64,000 bases of DNA from JACCZX01 sp963729165 (GTDB lineage: Bacteria > Pseudomonadota > Gammaproteobacteria > Burkholderiales > Burkholderiaceae_F), in assembly GCA_963729165.1 (NCBI GenBank), contig CAVSMM010000005.1, forward strand, positions 112,252-176,251. The letters run 5' to 3'. The translations under genes and the position numbers were made by a program. The notes beneath the pieces were generated by a model that saw only the letters and a list, made by a program, of their open reading frames with translations, did no database searches and had not been told where the DNA came from. Shown here in pieces: positions 26,617-36,008 of the stretch; within the stretch, counting starts at the first letter, position 1, and every line of letters begins with the position of its first letter.

Positions 26617-28133
26617 TTGATGCCTAGCCGTTGCATCCGATAGCGCAGTTGCCGAAACGTGATGCCAAGTAGCTGAGCCGCCGCGGTGCGGTTGTAGCGC
26701 GTCTTGGCGAGCGCGCAACGAATTGCGTCGCGCTCGAGCGAATCAAGATAGGCACCCAACGAGGTTGGAACGCCGTCGACGACCTCGAAGTCCAAAACTG
26801 CGGAGGTCGTCAAATCTTCGGCGGGTTCGGGCAGCGGTAGCGCTGCTTCATCGACCGAGATCGGCTCCGCATCGATCGGTGCGTCGCGTTCTGCGTCGGG
26901 CAGCATCAGATCGTCCGGCATCAACACGTCATCGCCGGCTAGCGCGACCGCCCGCTCCAGAATGTTCTCGAGCTCGCGCACATTGCCGGGAAAGCGATAT
27001 CGCTTCAATGCAGCCGCCGCCGCCGGCGACAAGTGTGCGCGTCGCGAGCCCGCGCGTTCGGAGATGCGTGTCAGGATCGATTCGGCAAGCAGTGGGATGT
27101 CATCCAACCGCTCGCGCAATCCAGGAACGCGAAGCTCGATCACGTTGAGTCGGTAAAACAAGTCCTGTCTAAATCTTCCGGCGGTAACCAATGCGCCCAG
27201 GTCCTGATGCGTGGCACTGACGAGCCGAACGTCCACCGGCTCTTCGACTGAGGCTCCTACCTTGCGCACCCGACGCTCCTGGATCGCGCGCAGCAACTTG
27301 ACTTGCATCGCCAGCGGCAATTCGGCGACTTCGTCGAGGAAAAGAGTGCCGCCTGCTGCCGCCTGAAAGAACCCTTCGCGATCACGCTCGGCACCGGTGA
27401 ACGCGCCTTTGCGATAACCGAAGAACTCGGCCTCCATCAATGTCTCGGGGATCGCACCGCAATTGACCGCGATAAATGGCTGCTGACTTCGGCTGGACGA
27501 GTCGTGGATCGCGCGCGCGGCAAGCTCCTTGCCGCTGCCTGACTCACCGCGAATGGCAACCGGGGCCATGCTGCGCGCGAGCCGAACGATCATCGTGCGC
27601 ATCTGCTGCATCGCCGGCGTGTCACCTGTCAGGCGCGCCAGTGTGTTAACGCCGCTCAAACTCGTCGCAGCAGCCGTGTCGGTAGTTACAGGGGTTTCGC
27701 GCACCGCCGAGCGAACCAGCATCCGCAGTTGATCGATATCAAGCGGTTTGGTCAGATAATCGAATGCCCCCGCCTTGAGCGCCGCTACTGCATTTTCAGC
27801 ACTGCCGTAGGCGGTGATCACCGCGATGGGCGGACCGGCCGTTGCCGACACATGACGCACCAGATCGAGGCCGGTGCCATCGGGCAGTCGCATGTCGGTC
27901 AGACAAAGTGCGTACGCATTGCGCGCCAGTAACTCGCGCGCCGCGCTGACCGACTCGGCCGTGTCGACGTCGAGCCCCAGGCGTACCAGTGTCAACGACA
28001 ACAACTCGCGCAGATCGGCTTCGTCATCAACCACCAGCACCGCTGGCAGCCTGCGCTGCATCGGCGCGGCGGGCGTGGGTTCGGAGCCGACGGTCGGGTT
28101 CATTTGGGGACGGGTAGCGCTTTCAGCGCTCAT
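26613..28133 (-). CDS. pilR: NtrC-type sigma54 response regulator, PilR
   Basis: Response regulator for type IV pilin transcription. Receiver domain AVLVVDDEADLRELL with the phosphoacceptor Asp in LCLTDMRLPDG and a switch lysine in YLTKPLD (about residues 25-150). AAA+ domain: Walker A GESGSGKELAA, the sigma54-contact loop GAFTGA, and GGTLFLDEVAELP. The Fis-type helix-turn-helix is at the C-terminus (TRYNRTAAAQLLGITFRQLRYRMQRL). The ATG at 28133 is chosen; a later start at MQRRLPAVLVV would still keep the receiver. It is followed at once by ampD and preceded by pilS. Confidence 0.92.
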   Translation of the reverse strand: MSAESATRPQMNPTVGSEPTPAAPMQRRLPAVLVVDDEADLRELLSLTLVRLGLDVDTAESVSAARELLARNAYALCLTDMRLPDGTGLDLVRHVSATAGPPIAVITAYGSAENAVAALKAGAFDYLTKPLDIDQLRMLVRSAVRETPVTTDTAAATSLSGVNTLARLTGDTPAMQQMRTMIVRLARSMAPVAIRGESGSGKELAARAIHDSSSRSQQPFIAVNCGAIPETLMEAEFFGYRKGAFTGAERDREGFFQAAAGGTLFLDEVAELPLAMQVKLLRAIQERRVRKVGASVEEPVDVRLVSATHQDLGALVTAGRFRQDLFYRLNVIELRVPGLRERLDDIPLLAESILTRISERAGSRRAHLSPAAAAALKRYRFPGNVRELENILERAVALAGDDVLMPDDLMLPDAERDAPIDAEPISVDEAALPLPEPAEDLTTSAVLDFEVVDGVPTSLGAYLDSLERDAIRCALAKTRYNRTAAAQLLGITFRQLRYRMQRLGIK

Positions 28134-28145
28134 CAACGCAAAACA

Positions 28146-29870
28146 TTACCGAATAGGCAGCGTGTCCAGAAAGCCCTGCTGTTCATTACCCACCAGTGCA
28201 CCGCCGCCAAATCGAAGCAGGAATCCGTCGCGCGACGAACCATCGACTTCCCGCCGCGATGAATACGACAGCACCGCACGATTCGTGACGCAAAACTCGC
28301 GCGCCAGATAAAGCCCCAGCCCCGTTCCCTGCGAACGGGTCGTAAAAAACGGCTCGAACAAGGCAGCTCGTGCATCCGCCGGCACACCTGCTCCATCATC
28401 GAACACCCATAGCTGCGCGCGGTCCTGTTCGGGCGCCTGCTCGATCTGAATACCGACTGACTTCGGACCTCCGGTCGCATAGCGCAGCGCGTTATCGACG
28501 AGGTTATAGAGCACTTGGCGCAGATGTGATTGCTCGAATTTCACTCGCAGTCCGGCCTCTGCTTCAAGTTGGATCGTCGTGGGCGCCAGCGCCCGATCCC
28601 GAATGAACTCGGCCATGAACTGCTGCACGAATTCGCCGATATCGATCTCGTCGCCCAGCGGCGGCTCGCGGCGCGCCACGCGAAGCACGTCCTCGACAAG
28701 CCGGTTGAGCCGCTGCGTATTTTCACGCACGATACCGGCCAGGCGTTTTAGAAGCGGATTCTCGCTGTCCTCTCCCATCAACTGCCCAGCGTGACTGATT
28801 GCTGCCAGCGGATTGCGAATCTCGTGTGCGATGGATGCTGTCAGGCGACCCATCGCGGCGAGCTTCAACTGCTGGGCACGGTCCTCCACGTCACGCACGT
28901 CTTCGATAAAAATGACGAACTCCTCGTCGGAGCCCGACGTCGGCCGCGCAAATCTTGCGCGCATGCGCGACTCGATCAACGGGCTCAGCGCGGTGTCCGC
29001 GCCCGCCACCACCGTGTTCGACCACGCGCCTTCGCTGCGCCCGGCATCGACCCAGCGCACAAATGCCTCCGCCAGCGCAGCGGCAGTGGGAACGTCGTGT
29101 AACCGTACGCCGGTGAGCTGCGCCGACGGCTCAAGGCCCAACATGCGGCGGGCGGCGCGATTATTGGCGCGCACTTGAGTTGCGGGATCAACGACGATCA
29201 CGCCCTGCTGCATCTGAGCAATCACCAACCGGTTGATCGCAAGCTGGTTTTGAAGGTCGCGGCCGCGCGAACGAGCGAGCCGCTCCTGGCTCGCCAGCCG
29301 GGAACTCAATGCACGCAGCAGCGCAGTAACGGCAAATAGCGCAGCGCCGTACAAGCCCGCTTGGAAGATCAATGGTTCTGAACCGCCCCCGGACAACGTG
29401 CGCAATCCGGCGTCGATCAGAATCACCAGCACTGCGACGGCGCAGACGAAAAACACCAGCGTGGACGATAACAACAACGAAGCGCCCGCGAGCGGAAGCA
29501 GGAACAAAATCACCCAACCCGATGCAACTCCGCCGCTACTGACGACCAGCACGGTGATGGCAACAAAGTCGAGCACCAGCTGCCCGATCACCTGTGCCAG
29601 AAACCGCCGATGCCAGTAAAGCGAAAGACCCGCGAACGCTGCAGCGAATGCGAAATACGACAGCGACGTAGCGAGCGTCGACCCGGTGGCGCCACTCACT
29701 CCCATCGGGCGTGGCCCAAAGGCGGCGCCGGCAAACACGAGCGCCGCCGCGACGATCACGCGCGTGCTGGCGAAATACTCCAGAGCGCGCCAAGGCGTTT
29801 CATCATCGCCAATCGGCTTGCCGTCAGACGGCAATTCGACCGATTGAATCGACGAATCGGGCGCGTTCAC
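28146..29870 (-). CDS. pilS: Sensor histidine kinase, PilS
   Basis: Inner-membrane kinase partner of PilR. About six hydrophobic segments (VIVAAALVFAGAAFG; WVILFLLPLAGASLLL; VFFVCAVAVLVILI) are followed by a PAS-like region (QQGVIVVDPATQV), the HisKA box AHEIRNPLAAISHAGQLM with the phospho-His, and an HATPase with N box LYNLVDNALRY and G boxes DDGAGVP and GTGLGLYLARE. No in-frame ATG is available. The GTG at 29870 gives 574 residues but has no clear ribosome binding site, so the start is uncertain and a small indel near it is possible. The frame upstream of 29900 is shadow of the next gene. Confidence 0.88.
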   Translation of the reverse strand: MNAPDSSIQSVELPSDGKPIGDDETPWRALEYFASTRVIVAAALVFAGAAFGPRPMGVSGATGSTLATSLSYFAFAAAFAGLSLYWHRRFLAQVIGQLVLDFVAITVLVVSSGGVASGWVILFLLPLAGASLLLSSTLVFFVCAVAVLVILIDAGLRTLSGGGSEPLIFQAGLYGAALFAVTALLRALSSRLASQERLARSRGRDLQNQLAINRLVIAQMQQGVIVVDPATQVRANNRAARRMLGLEPSAQLTGVRLHDVPTAAALAEAFVRWVDAGRSEGAWSNTVVAGADTALSPLIESRMRARFARPTSGSDEEFVIFIEDVRDVEDRAQQLKLAAMGRLTASIAHEIRNPLAAISHAGQLMGEDSENPLLKRLAGIVRENTQRLNRLVEDVLRVARREPPLGDEIDIGEFVQQFMAEFIRDRALAPTTIQLEAEAGLRVKFEQSHLRQVLYNLVDNALRYATGGPKSVGIQIEQAPEQDRAQLWVFDDGAGVPADARAALFEPFFTTRSQGTGLGLYLAREFCVTNRAVLSYSSRREVDGSSRDGFLLRFGGGALVGNEQQGFLDTLPIR

Positions 29871-29899
29871 TCGGCGCGAAACAGAATGATTCGCCGCAT

Positions 29900-30133
29900 T
29901 TATCCGCGCGGTGGCGGTGTCGCCCGACGATGTTCCTCGCAACAGAAGTAACGCTCGTCTTGTATCAGCGCCTCCTCGCGCGGAACGTGCAGGCCGCACG
30001 TGGCGCAGCTCACCATCGGCAGGCGGGCAACGCTCGAATCCGTCCCACTCGGAGGGAGTTGCTTCTTCTGCAGCAGCCGCCAAACGAGATAAACCGCCAG
30101 CGCAAGCAGCACGAAAAACACGATCCGGCTCAT
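29900..30133 (-). CDS. PP0621-type small membrane/zinc protein
   Basis: A 77-residue protein: an N-terminal membrane helix (MSRIVFFVLLALAVYLVWRL), a basic linker, then a putative zinc site MVSCATCGLHVPREEAL...YFCCEEH with C-x2-C and CC-x2-H ligands. The family is placed between pilS and cytochrome-assembly genes in betaproteobacteria and has no experimentally defined role that I know. The ATG at 30133 lies just after the upstream gene's stop. Confidence 0.8.
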   Translation of the reverse strand: MSRIVFFVLLALAVYLVWRLLQKKQLPPSGTDSSVARLPMVSCATCGLHVPREEALIQDERYFCCEEHRRATPPPRG

Positions 30134-30135
30134 GC

Positions 30136-30975
30136 TCACGCTCTCCGCAGCAGCACTTCGAGCACAAAGTGACTGCCGACATAGGCCAACATCAACATTG
30201 CAAAGCCCGTAAGCGTCCACCGCAGCGCCGTGCGGCCCCGCCAGCCAAACACCAGGCGGCCCAGCAGCAACCCGGCGAACACGATCCATGATGCGATGGC
30301 AAATACTGTCTTGTGATCGAACCGCAGCGGTCGGCCGAACAATTGCTCCGAAAAGAAAATTCCGCTGAGGAGGGTCGCTGTCAGCAAGATGAATCCCACC
30401 GTGATCAACCGGAACAACACACCTTCCATCGCGAGCAACGGCGGCAGGCGATCGATGACAAACGCAAGCCGGGCCGACCCTGCGACCGCTTCTCCGTGCA
30501 GCCGACGCTCCATCGTCGCCATCAGCAATGCATGAATCGCGGCGATCGTCAGCAAGCTGTAGGCGAGGATCGCGAGCAGCAGATGAACTTGGAACAAGGG
30601 CGCCCCGCTTGACCTGCCAACGATGGTGCCGGGGAACAGTGCGGGCAGCACAGTCGCAGCGGCGGCCAGCGGCAGCACCAACAAGAACATGCCGCGTGAC
30701 GGCGAGAACATCGTCTCCACGCATACGATCAACGCTGTGATCCAAAGCGTCGCAGAAAGCGCGTGCGCAAATCCGAAACGCAACTCGCCGCTTTCGAACA
30801 TGCCATGCATCAGTAACGTGCCGTGCAGGACGAGCGCCACTGCAAGCACCACACCGTGCCATAGTGGCACCCGCTCGGAGCCCGGACGCTGAACGCTCCA
30901 TTCGCGCCATGCCAGAAGCAGGTAAAGCGCGGCGACGGCCACGTACAATGCGAGCCACTCGAAGCGCAACTGCAT
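30136..30975 (-). CDS. CcsA/YpjD-type cytochrome c assembly membrane protein
   Basis: A 279-residue protein with about eight membrane segments (WLALYVAVAALYLLLAW; LWHGVVLAVALVLHGTLLM; FQVHLLLAILAYSLLTIAAI; VIASWIVFAGLLL-like AIASWIVFAGLLLGRLVFGW). It belongs to the CcsA/CcmC superfamily, whose members handle haem in cytochrome c maturation. The YpjD branch, usually divergent from ffh as here, has no proven function. The ATG at 30975 has no visible Shine-Dalgarno sequence. The gene is 2 bases from the PP0621-type gene. Confidence 0.85.
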   Translation of the reverse strand: MQLRFEWLALYVAVAALYLLLAWREWSVQRPGSERVPLWHGVVLAVALVLHGTLLMHGMFESGELRFGFAHALSATLWITALIVCVETMFSPSRGMFLLVLPLAAAATVLPALFPGTIVGRSSGAPLFQVHLLLAILAYSLLTIAAIHALLMATMERRLHGEAVAGSARLAFVIDRLPPLLAMEGVLFRLITVGFILLTATLLSGIFFSEQLFGRPLRFDHKTVFAIASWIVFAGLLLGRLVFGWRGRTALRWTLTGFAMLMLAYVGSHFVLEVLLRRA

Positions 30976-31043
30976 GAATGTTTATACCATGCAGCTATCG
31001 GAATCTTCCTCTGCGCTTAGGCTGAAATTCGCTTCCTTTTTCG

Positions 31044-32420
31044 ATGCTAGATCAACTGACTACCCGACTTGCGCGCGTCGTGAAGACGATGCGTGGCGAG
31101 GCGCGTTTGACCGATGAAAATACGCAGGCGATGCTGCGCGAAGTACGCGTCGCGTTGCTCGAGGCTGATGTCGCACTGCCGGTCGTGCGCGATTTCATCG
31201 CCAACATCAAGGAAAGAGCGTTTGGCGAAGAGGTAATCGGTAGTTTGACGCCGGGCCAGGCACTGGTAGGCGTCGTGCAACGCGAGCTGACCGCCCTCAT
31301 GGGAGGCGATCTCGACGACAAGCAGCGCCAGCTCAATCTCGCGACACAACCGCCAGCGGTAATACTGCTAGCGGGTTTGCAGGGGGCGGGCAAGACCACA
31401 ACGGCAGGCAAGCTGGCGCGCTGGCTGAAAACCGAGCGCAACAAGAAAGTCCTCGCGGTGTCTACCGACGTCTATCGACCTGCCGCAATCGAGCAACTCA
31501 AAATGGTTGCCGAGCAGGCAGGCGCACAGTTCTTCGCGTCCGCCGTTGGCGACCAGCCAATTGACATTGCCGTGCGCGCGATCGACCACGCCAAGCGGCA
31601 CTACTTCGACGTGCTGATTGTCGACACCGCAGGCCGGCTCGCGATCGACGAGGCGATGATGCAGGAAGTCGCAGCGCTCGAAGCGCGGTTAAGTCCGATC
31701 GAAACGCTATTCGTTGTCGACGCGATGCTCGGACAGGACGCTGTCAACACCGCCAAAGTTTTTGCCGATCGCCTGCCGCTGACCGGCGTCATCTTGACCA
31801 AGCTCGACGGAGATTCGCGCGGTGGCGCGGCGTTGTCGGTTCGGCACGTGACCGGCAAGCCCATCAAGTTCGTTGGCGTCGGTGAAAAGCTCGACGGTCT
31901 CGAGTTGTTCTCGCCCGACCGAATGGCGAGCCGCATTCTCGGGATGGGCGACATCGTTTCACTGGTCGAAGACGTCAAAAAATCGGTCGATCAGGAAAGC
32001 GCGCAGAAATTTGCCAAGCGCATGCAATCGGGTGAGAGGTTTGACCTGAACGATTTCAAAGAGCAAATCGTGCAAATGCGCAAGATGGGCGGGCTGTCGA
32101 GCATGCTCGACAAGCTCCCGGCTCAGCTTGCTGAAGCAGCCGGCCAGGTAAACGCCGATGCGCAGGAGAAGCAGATCCGCCGCACCGAAGGCATCATCAA
32201 TTCGATGACCGCTGCCGAGCGTGCAAAACCCGAGTTGATCAAAGCTTCACGCAAGCGCCGCATTGCCGCCGGCGCCGGCGTTCCGGTGCAGGAAGTCAAT
32301 CGAATGCTGAAGCAGTTCGATCAGATGCAGACAATGATGAAGCAGATGAAAAAAGGCGGGCTGGCGAAGATGATGCGAGGGCTGGGTGCGTTGAAGGGCA
32401 TGCCGGGGTTGCCGCGTTAG
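31044..32420 (+). CDS. ffh: Signal recognition particle GTPase
   Basis: A 458-residue SRP54 homologue that binds 4.5S RNA and signal sequences and docks to FtsY. The N domain (residues 1-85) is followed by the G domain with GLQGAGKTTTAGKLA, VSTDVYRPAAIEQL, DTAGRLAID, TKLDGDSRGG and GVGEKLDGLELF. The methionine-rich M domain (from about 300) ends MMKQMKKGGLAKMMRGLG. The length is normal and the frame intact. It is divergent from the CcsA-type gene. Confidence 0.98.
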   Translation: MLDQLTTRLARVVKTMRGEARLTDENTQAMLREVRVALLEADVALPVVRDFIANIKERAFGEEVIGSLTPGQALVGVVQRELTALMGGDLDDKQRQLNLATQPPAVILLAGLQGAGKTTTAGKLARWLKTERNKKVLAVSTDVYRPAAIEQLKMVAEQAGAQFFASAVGDQPIDIAVRAIDHAKRHYFDVLIVDTAGRLAIDEAMMQEVAALEARLSPIETLFVVDAMLGQDAVNTAKVFADRLPLTGVILTKLDGDSRGGAALSVRHVTGKPIKFVGVGEKLDGLELFSPDRMASRILGMGDIVSLVEDVKKSVDQESAQKFAKRMQSGERFDLNDFKEQIVQMRKMGGLSSMLDKLPAQLAEAAGQVNADAQEKQIRRTEGIINSMTAAERAKPELIKASRKRRIAAGAGVPVQEVNRMLKQFDQMQTMMKQMKKGGLAKMMRGLGALKGMPGLPR

Positions 32421-32455
32421 CTAGCAGGGACTGCCACGAAACGTCATCGCGGCGC

Positions 32456-32893
32456 GCAAGCGTTGGGCGGAGCTGCCCTGCCTGGGCGTCGGGCACTAAA
32501 GTGCCAACCACTGCGGTACTCGCAGACGCCGCGGCGAAAAAAGGCTAAAGCGTTTTTTCGCCGACTGCCCGGCGCCTGCTCCGTTCCTCGGGCGACGCCC
32601 CGAAGGCAGGCCATCTCCGCCCAACGCTTGCGCGAGAGATAGCTCACTTGGAGTGGGGAAAGAAAAGAACATCTCAGATCGAGGCAATGTCGCGACAGCA
32701 GCGGCTGGCGCAGCGGCGCCGCCTTTGAGTCGTCGCCCGAGGAGCGGAGCGCCAGCGGGGCTGTTAAGGGCCTGCCTGTTTGAGCGCCAGCGAGTTGCAG
32801 GCCCGCCGCTGGCGTGAGTACCGCAGTGGTCGGCACTTTAGTGCCCGACGACGTAGGCGGCGCCGCTGCGTCAGCCGCTGCTGCTACTTAAAA
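32456..32893. repeat. Inverted-repeat element downstream of ffh, dispersed family
   Basis: About 440 non-coding bases. A roughly 36-bp imperfect inverted repeat (32487-32522 and 32814-32850) carries CGTCGGGCACTAAAGTGCC and its complement, itself a near-palindrome. A second inverted pair, GCGCAAGCGTTGGGCGGAG at 32456 and its complement near 32634, is nested with it. The motif GCAGCGGCTGGCGCAGCGG occurs at about 32698 and, inverted, at 32858-32890, and again at 52405. No transposase is encoded. It could be a relic of a mobile element or a multi-hairpin 3' element. Confidence 0.7.
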
Positions 32894-32950
32894 ATTACGC
32901 AAACGTGTTTGACGTAAGGACAGCTGCATCAACGGCTAGTGCGGCTAGCA

Positions 32951-33622
32951 TCAACCAACTCGTGGATTCGGCGCGGCTTGGTCGTTCGGCTTCGGCTCAT
33001 ACGTCCAGCGATTTTTCCAGGCTGCGAGGATCGAATCCGGATACGCCGCGCGCCCCCGGCTGCCGTTGTAGCGGCCAAGCGCCATGAATAAATCTCCGCG
33101 CTCGATGTCAAGGTAGTGGCGCAGGATGACGGTGCCGTATCGCAGGTTGGTCGCCATCGAAAAAAGATGACGCGATTCTCCGTCACCGATTACGCGCGTC
33201 CAAAAAGGCATCACCTGCATCAGCCCGCGCGCGCCCGCGATCGAGATCGCATACTTGCGAAAGTTGCTTTCGATCTGGATCAACGCGAGCACGAGCTGTC
33301 GATCCAGGCCGGCGCGCTTGGCCTCGTAGTCAAGCGTCTTCAGGAATTCGACGCGCGCTGCGTAATCCCCTACTTTGTTGCCGAGCCGCTCCGACATCTC
33401 ACCAACCCATGCCAGATAGGCGATGCGCTCTTCTATCTTGTCGAAGCGCCGCGCCGGCGGACGCGAATCGGCAATCTGCGCCGCGAGCGCGATGCGCACT
33501 GCGTCGGCCATCGGTTCGTACTGCTGCGCTCCCGCGTGGGCCGCGGCAGGCCACAGTGGCGCCACGATCGCTGCGCCACCGGCAAACAGCAGGCGTCGTC
33601 GCGAAGCTTCGGCCGGCGTCAT
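32951..33622 (-). CDS. Lytic transglycosylase, SLT domain, with twin-arginine-like signal
   Basis: A 223-residue exported muralytic enzyme. The N-terminus MTPAEASRRRLLFAGGAA has a twin-arginine-like motif and hydrophobic core ending AAAHAG, so export via Tat is possible. The SLT domain has the catalytic Glu in LALIQIESNFRKYAIS, the motif GARGLMQVMPFW, and MATNLRYGT and LGRYNGSRG. Its ATG overlaps the proS stop by one base (TGATG), so it is translated as the second gene of a proS operon, an order common in Burkholderia. It is distinct from the transglycosylase at 2.4 kb. Confidence 0.9.
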   Translation of the reverse strand: MTPAEASRRRLLFAGGAAIVAPLWPAAAHAGAQQYEPMADAVRIALAAQIADSRPPARRFDKIEERIAYLAWVGEMSERLGNKVGDYAARVEFLKTLDYEAKRAGLDRQLVLALIQIESNFRKYAISIAGARGLMQVMPFWTRVIGDGESRHLFSMATNLRYGTVILRHYLDIERGDLFMALGRYNGSRGRAAYPDSILAAWKNRWTYEPKPNDQAAPNPRVG

Positions 33623-35352
33623 CAGCGTGCAGGCAACTGCGCGCGTACGAACTCGAACGCTTCGCCGACGGCAATCGATGTCGTCTGCAACGAGCGCCGG
33701 TTCACGTATTCGACTTTGCCGTCTTTCAGGCCGCGCTCGCCGATCGTGATTCGATGTGGAATTCCGATCAGCTCCATCTCGGCGAACATCACGCCGGGCC
33801 GCTCGTCACGATCATCGAGCAGAACGTCGACGCCGGACGACTGCAGCTGTGCATACAACTGATCGGCGACCTGCTGGACTTGCTGCGACTTGCCGTAGCC
33901 GATGGGAGTGACGGCCACGGTGAACGGCGCAACGGCGTCAGGCCACACGATGCCCTTCTCATCATGATTCTGCTCGATCGCCGCGCCCAGAAGGCGCGTC
34001 ACGCCGATGCCGTAGCTGCCCATCAGCATCGGTTGTGACTTACCTGACTCGTCTGTGAAGCGAACGTTCATGCTTTCCGGATATGGCAGACCTGCGAACA
34101 CGTGCCCGACTTCGATGCCGCGTTGAATTGCAAGAACGCCGCTGCCATCGGGCGACGGGTCGCCAGCGGCGACGCTGCGCACGTCTGCCACGATCGGCTC
34201 GGCAAGATCGCGGCCCCAGTTGACACCGGTGAAGTGAAAGTTTTCCTCATTGGCACCGCTGACGAAATCGCTCATGTTGGCGACGGTTCGATCGGCCACG
34301 ACGGTCACCGGCTTCACAGTCTTAATGGGGCCCAGGTAACCTGGCTTGCAGCCAAAGTGTTGCAGGATTTCAGCTTCGGTCGCGAAGCGAAATCCACCGT
34401 TTAACCCCGGTACTTTGCCGACCTTGACTTCGTTCAGCTCGTGGTCGCCGCGGATCAGCACCAGCCAAACGCGGGCAGCGGCCGCGTCGGCATCATCAAC
34501 CGCCAGCACGATCGACTTGACGGTGCGCGCGAGTGGAAGACCGAGCAGCTCGGCGACGTCCTCGCATTTTTCCTTCCCCGGCGTCGGAGTCTTGCGCAAC
34601 TCTTCAGCCGGCGCGGCGCGCTTTGCGATCAGCGGCAGCGCTTCGGCCAACTCGATGTTGGCGGCGTACTGTGAAGTGGGGGAATAGGCGATCGCGTCTT
34701 CGCCGGTTTCGGCGATCACCTGAAACTCGTGGCTCGCCTTGCCGCCGATATTGCCGGTATCTGCCGCGACTGCGCGAAACTTGAGCCCCATGCGCTCGAA
34801 GATCCGCACATAGGCGTCGTACATCGCCTGGTAGCTGGCACGCATACCTGCCTCGTCACGATCGAACGAATACGCGTCCTTCATCGTGAACTCGCGCCCA
34901 CGCATCACCCCGAAGCGCGGCCGCCGCTCGTCGCGAAACTTGGTTTGAATGTGATAGAAATTGATCGGCAATTGCTTGTAGCTGCCGACCAGCTCGCGCA
35001 CGATATCGGCGATGACCTCTTCGCTAGTCGGCTGCACGATGAAGTCACGCTCGTGCCGGTCCTTCAGCCGCAACATTTCCGGTCCCATTTTCTGCCAGCG
35101 GCCCGACTCAATCCACAGCTCGGCGGGCTGCACGACCGGCATCAGCAACTCGATCGCGCCAGCGCGGTTCATCTCCTCGCGGATGATCGTTTCAATCTTG
35201 CGAATCGAGCGCAGCGCAAGCGGCATGTAGGTGTAAATGCCGGCCGCCAGGCGCCGGATCATGCCCGCGCGCAGCATCAGTGAATGGCTGATCACCTCGG
35301 CATCGGCCGGCACTTCTTTAAGCGTTGAAATGAAAAATTGACGCGCGCGCAT
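33622..35352 (-). CDS. proS: Prolyl-tRNA synthetase
   Basis: A 576-residue class II aminoacyl-tRNA synthetase of the bacterial type with an inserted editing domain. Start MRARQFFISTLKEVPADAEV. Motif 2 region RDERRPRFGVMRGREFTMKD, editing insertion at roughly residues 225-400, and a C-terminal anticodon-binding domain (DDRDERPGVMFAEMELIG). The length is normal. It is divergent from rppH and coupled to the transglycosylase gene downstream. Confidence 0.97.
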   Translation of the reverse strand: MRARQFFISTLKEVPADAEVISHSLMLRAGMIRRLAAGIYTYMPLALRSIRKIETIIREEMNRAGAIELLMPVVQPAELWIESGRWQKMGPEMLRLKDRHERDFIVQPTSEEVIADIVRELVGSYKQLPINFYHIQTKFRDERRPRFGVMRGREFTMKDAYSFDRDEAGMRASYQAMYDAYVRIFERMGLKFRAVAADTGNIGGKASHEFQVIAETGEDAIAYSPTSQYAANIELAEALPLIAKRAAPAEELRKTPTPGKEKCEDVAELLGLPLARTVKSIVLAVDDADAAAARVWLVLIRGDHELNEVKVGKVPGLNGGFRFATEAEILQHFGCKPGYLGPIKTVKPVTVVADRTVANMSDFVSGANEENFHFTGVNWGRDLAEPIVADVRSVAAGDPSPDGSGVLAIQRGIEVGHVFAGLPYPESMNVRFTDESGKSQPMLMGSYGIGVTRLLGAAIEQNHDEKGIVWPDAVAPFTVAVTPIGYGKSQQVQQVADQLYAQLQSSGVDVLLDDRDERPGVMFAEMELIGIPHRITIGERGLKDGKVEYVNRRSLQTTSIAVGEAFEFVRAQLPAR

Positions 35353-35364
35353 CGCGTGGCTAGG

Positions 35365-35395
35365 TTGTCGCTAAAGACAAATCTGTCCCTATAAT
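35365..35395 (+). promoter_or_regulatory. Probable rppH promoter
   Basis: TTGTCG (35365-35370) and a perfect -10 TATAAT (35390-35395) separated by 19 bases, in the 74-base gap between divergent proS and rppH. The spacing is longer than ideal. A ribosome binding site AGAGG precedes the rppH ATG at 35427. Confidence 0.5.
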
Positions 35396-35426
35396 CAAAC
35401 AAATAGTAAAGGGTTCAGAGGTTGGC

Positions 35427-36008
35427 ATGCTTGACAAGGACGGGTATCGCCCGAACGTCGGCATCATCCTGCTCAACAGTCGTAACGAGGTTTTTTGGGG
35501 CAAGCGCGTCAAACAGCATTCTTGGCAGTTCCCGCAGGGTGGGATCAAGTACGGCGAGTCGCCCGAGCAAGCGATGTATCGCGAGCTCGGCGAGGAAATC
35601 GGGTTAGCCGACGACCATGTAAAGTTGGTCGGCCGCACGCGCGAGTGGCTGCGTTATGACGTGCCCGATCAGTGGATACGTCGCGAGCTTCGGGGCAACT
35701 ACCGGGGCCAGAAGCAGATCTGGTTTTTGCTTCGGCTCGTCGCACGCGACTGCGACGTTCGACTTCGGGCAAGCGCGCATCCGGAGTTCGATGCATGGCG
35801 CTGGCACGACTACTGGGTACCCTTGGACGCGGTAATCGAATTCAAACGCGAGGTCTACCAGCAGGCGCTGCTCGAGTTGTCGCGCTTTGTGTTCAAACCG
35901 GTACGGGGCCATGCAAAGCCAACGTACGCGCGTCCGACCGCTGTCGAAAACGCTTCGACGAACATCGCGGGAGGCATCTCGCTGGAAGAGCCAGGCGAAG
36001 CCGCGTGA
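35427..36008 (+). CDS. rppH: RNA pyrophosphohydrolase
   Basis: A 193-residue Nudix hydrolase that removes pyrophosphate from the 5' triphosphate of mRNA and so starts RNase E decay. It begins MLDKDGYRPNVGIILLN, with WGKRVKQHSWQFPQGGIKYG and the Nudix box GESPEQAMYRELGEEIGL. DQWIRRELRGNYRGQKQIWF is diagnostic for RppH. The final 25 residues are a variable tail. It converges with proB, whose stop is directly adjacent at 36009. Confidence 0.95.
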   Translation: MLDKDGYRPNVGIILLNSRNEVFWGKRVKQHSWQFPQGGIKYGESPEQAMYRELGEEIGLADDHVKLVGRTREWLRYDVPDQWIRRELRGNYRGQKQIWFLLRLVARDCDVRLRASAHPEFDAWRWHDYWVPLDAVIEFKREVYQQALLELSRFVFKPVRGHAKPTYARPTAVENASTNIAGGISLEEPGEAA

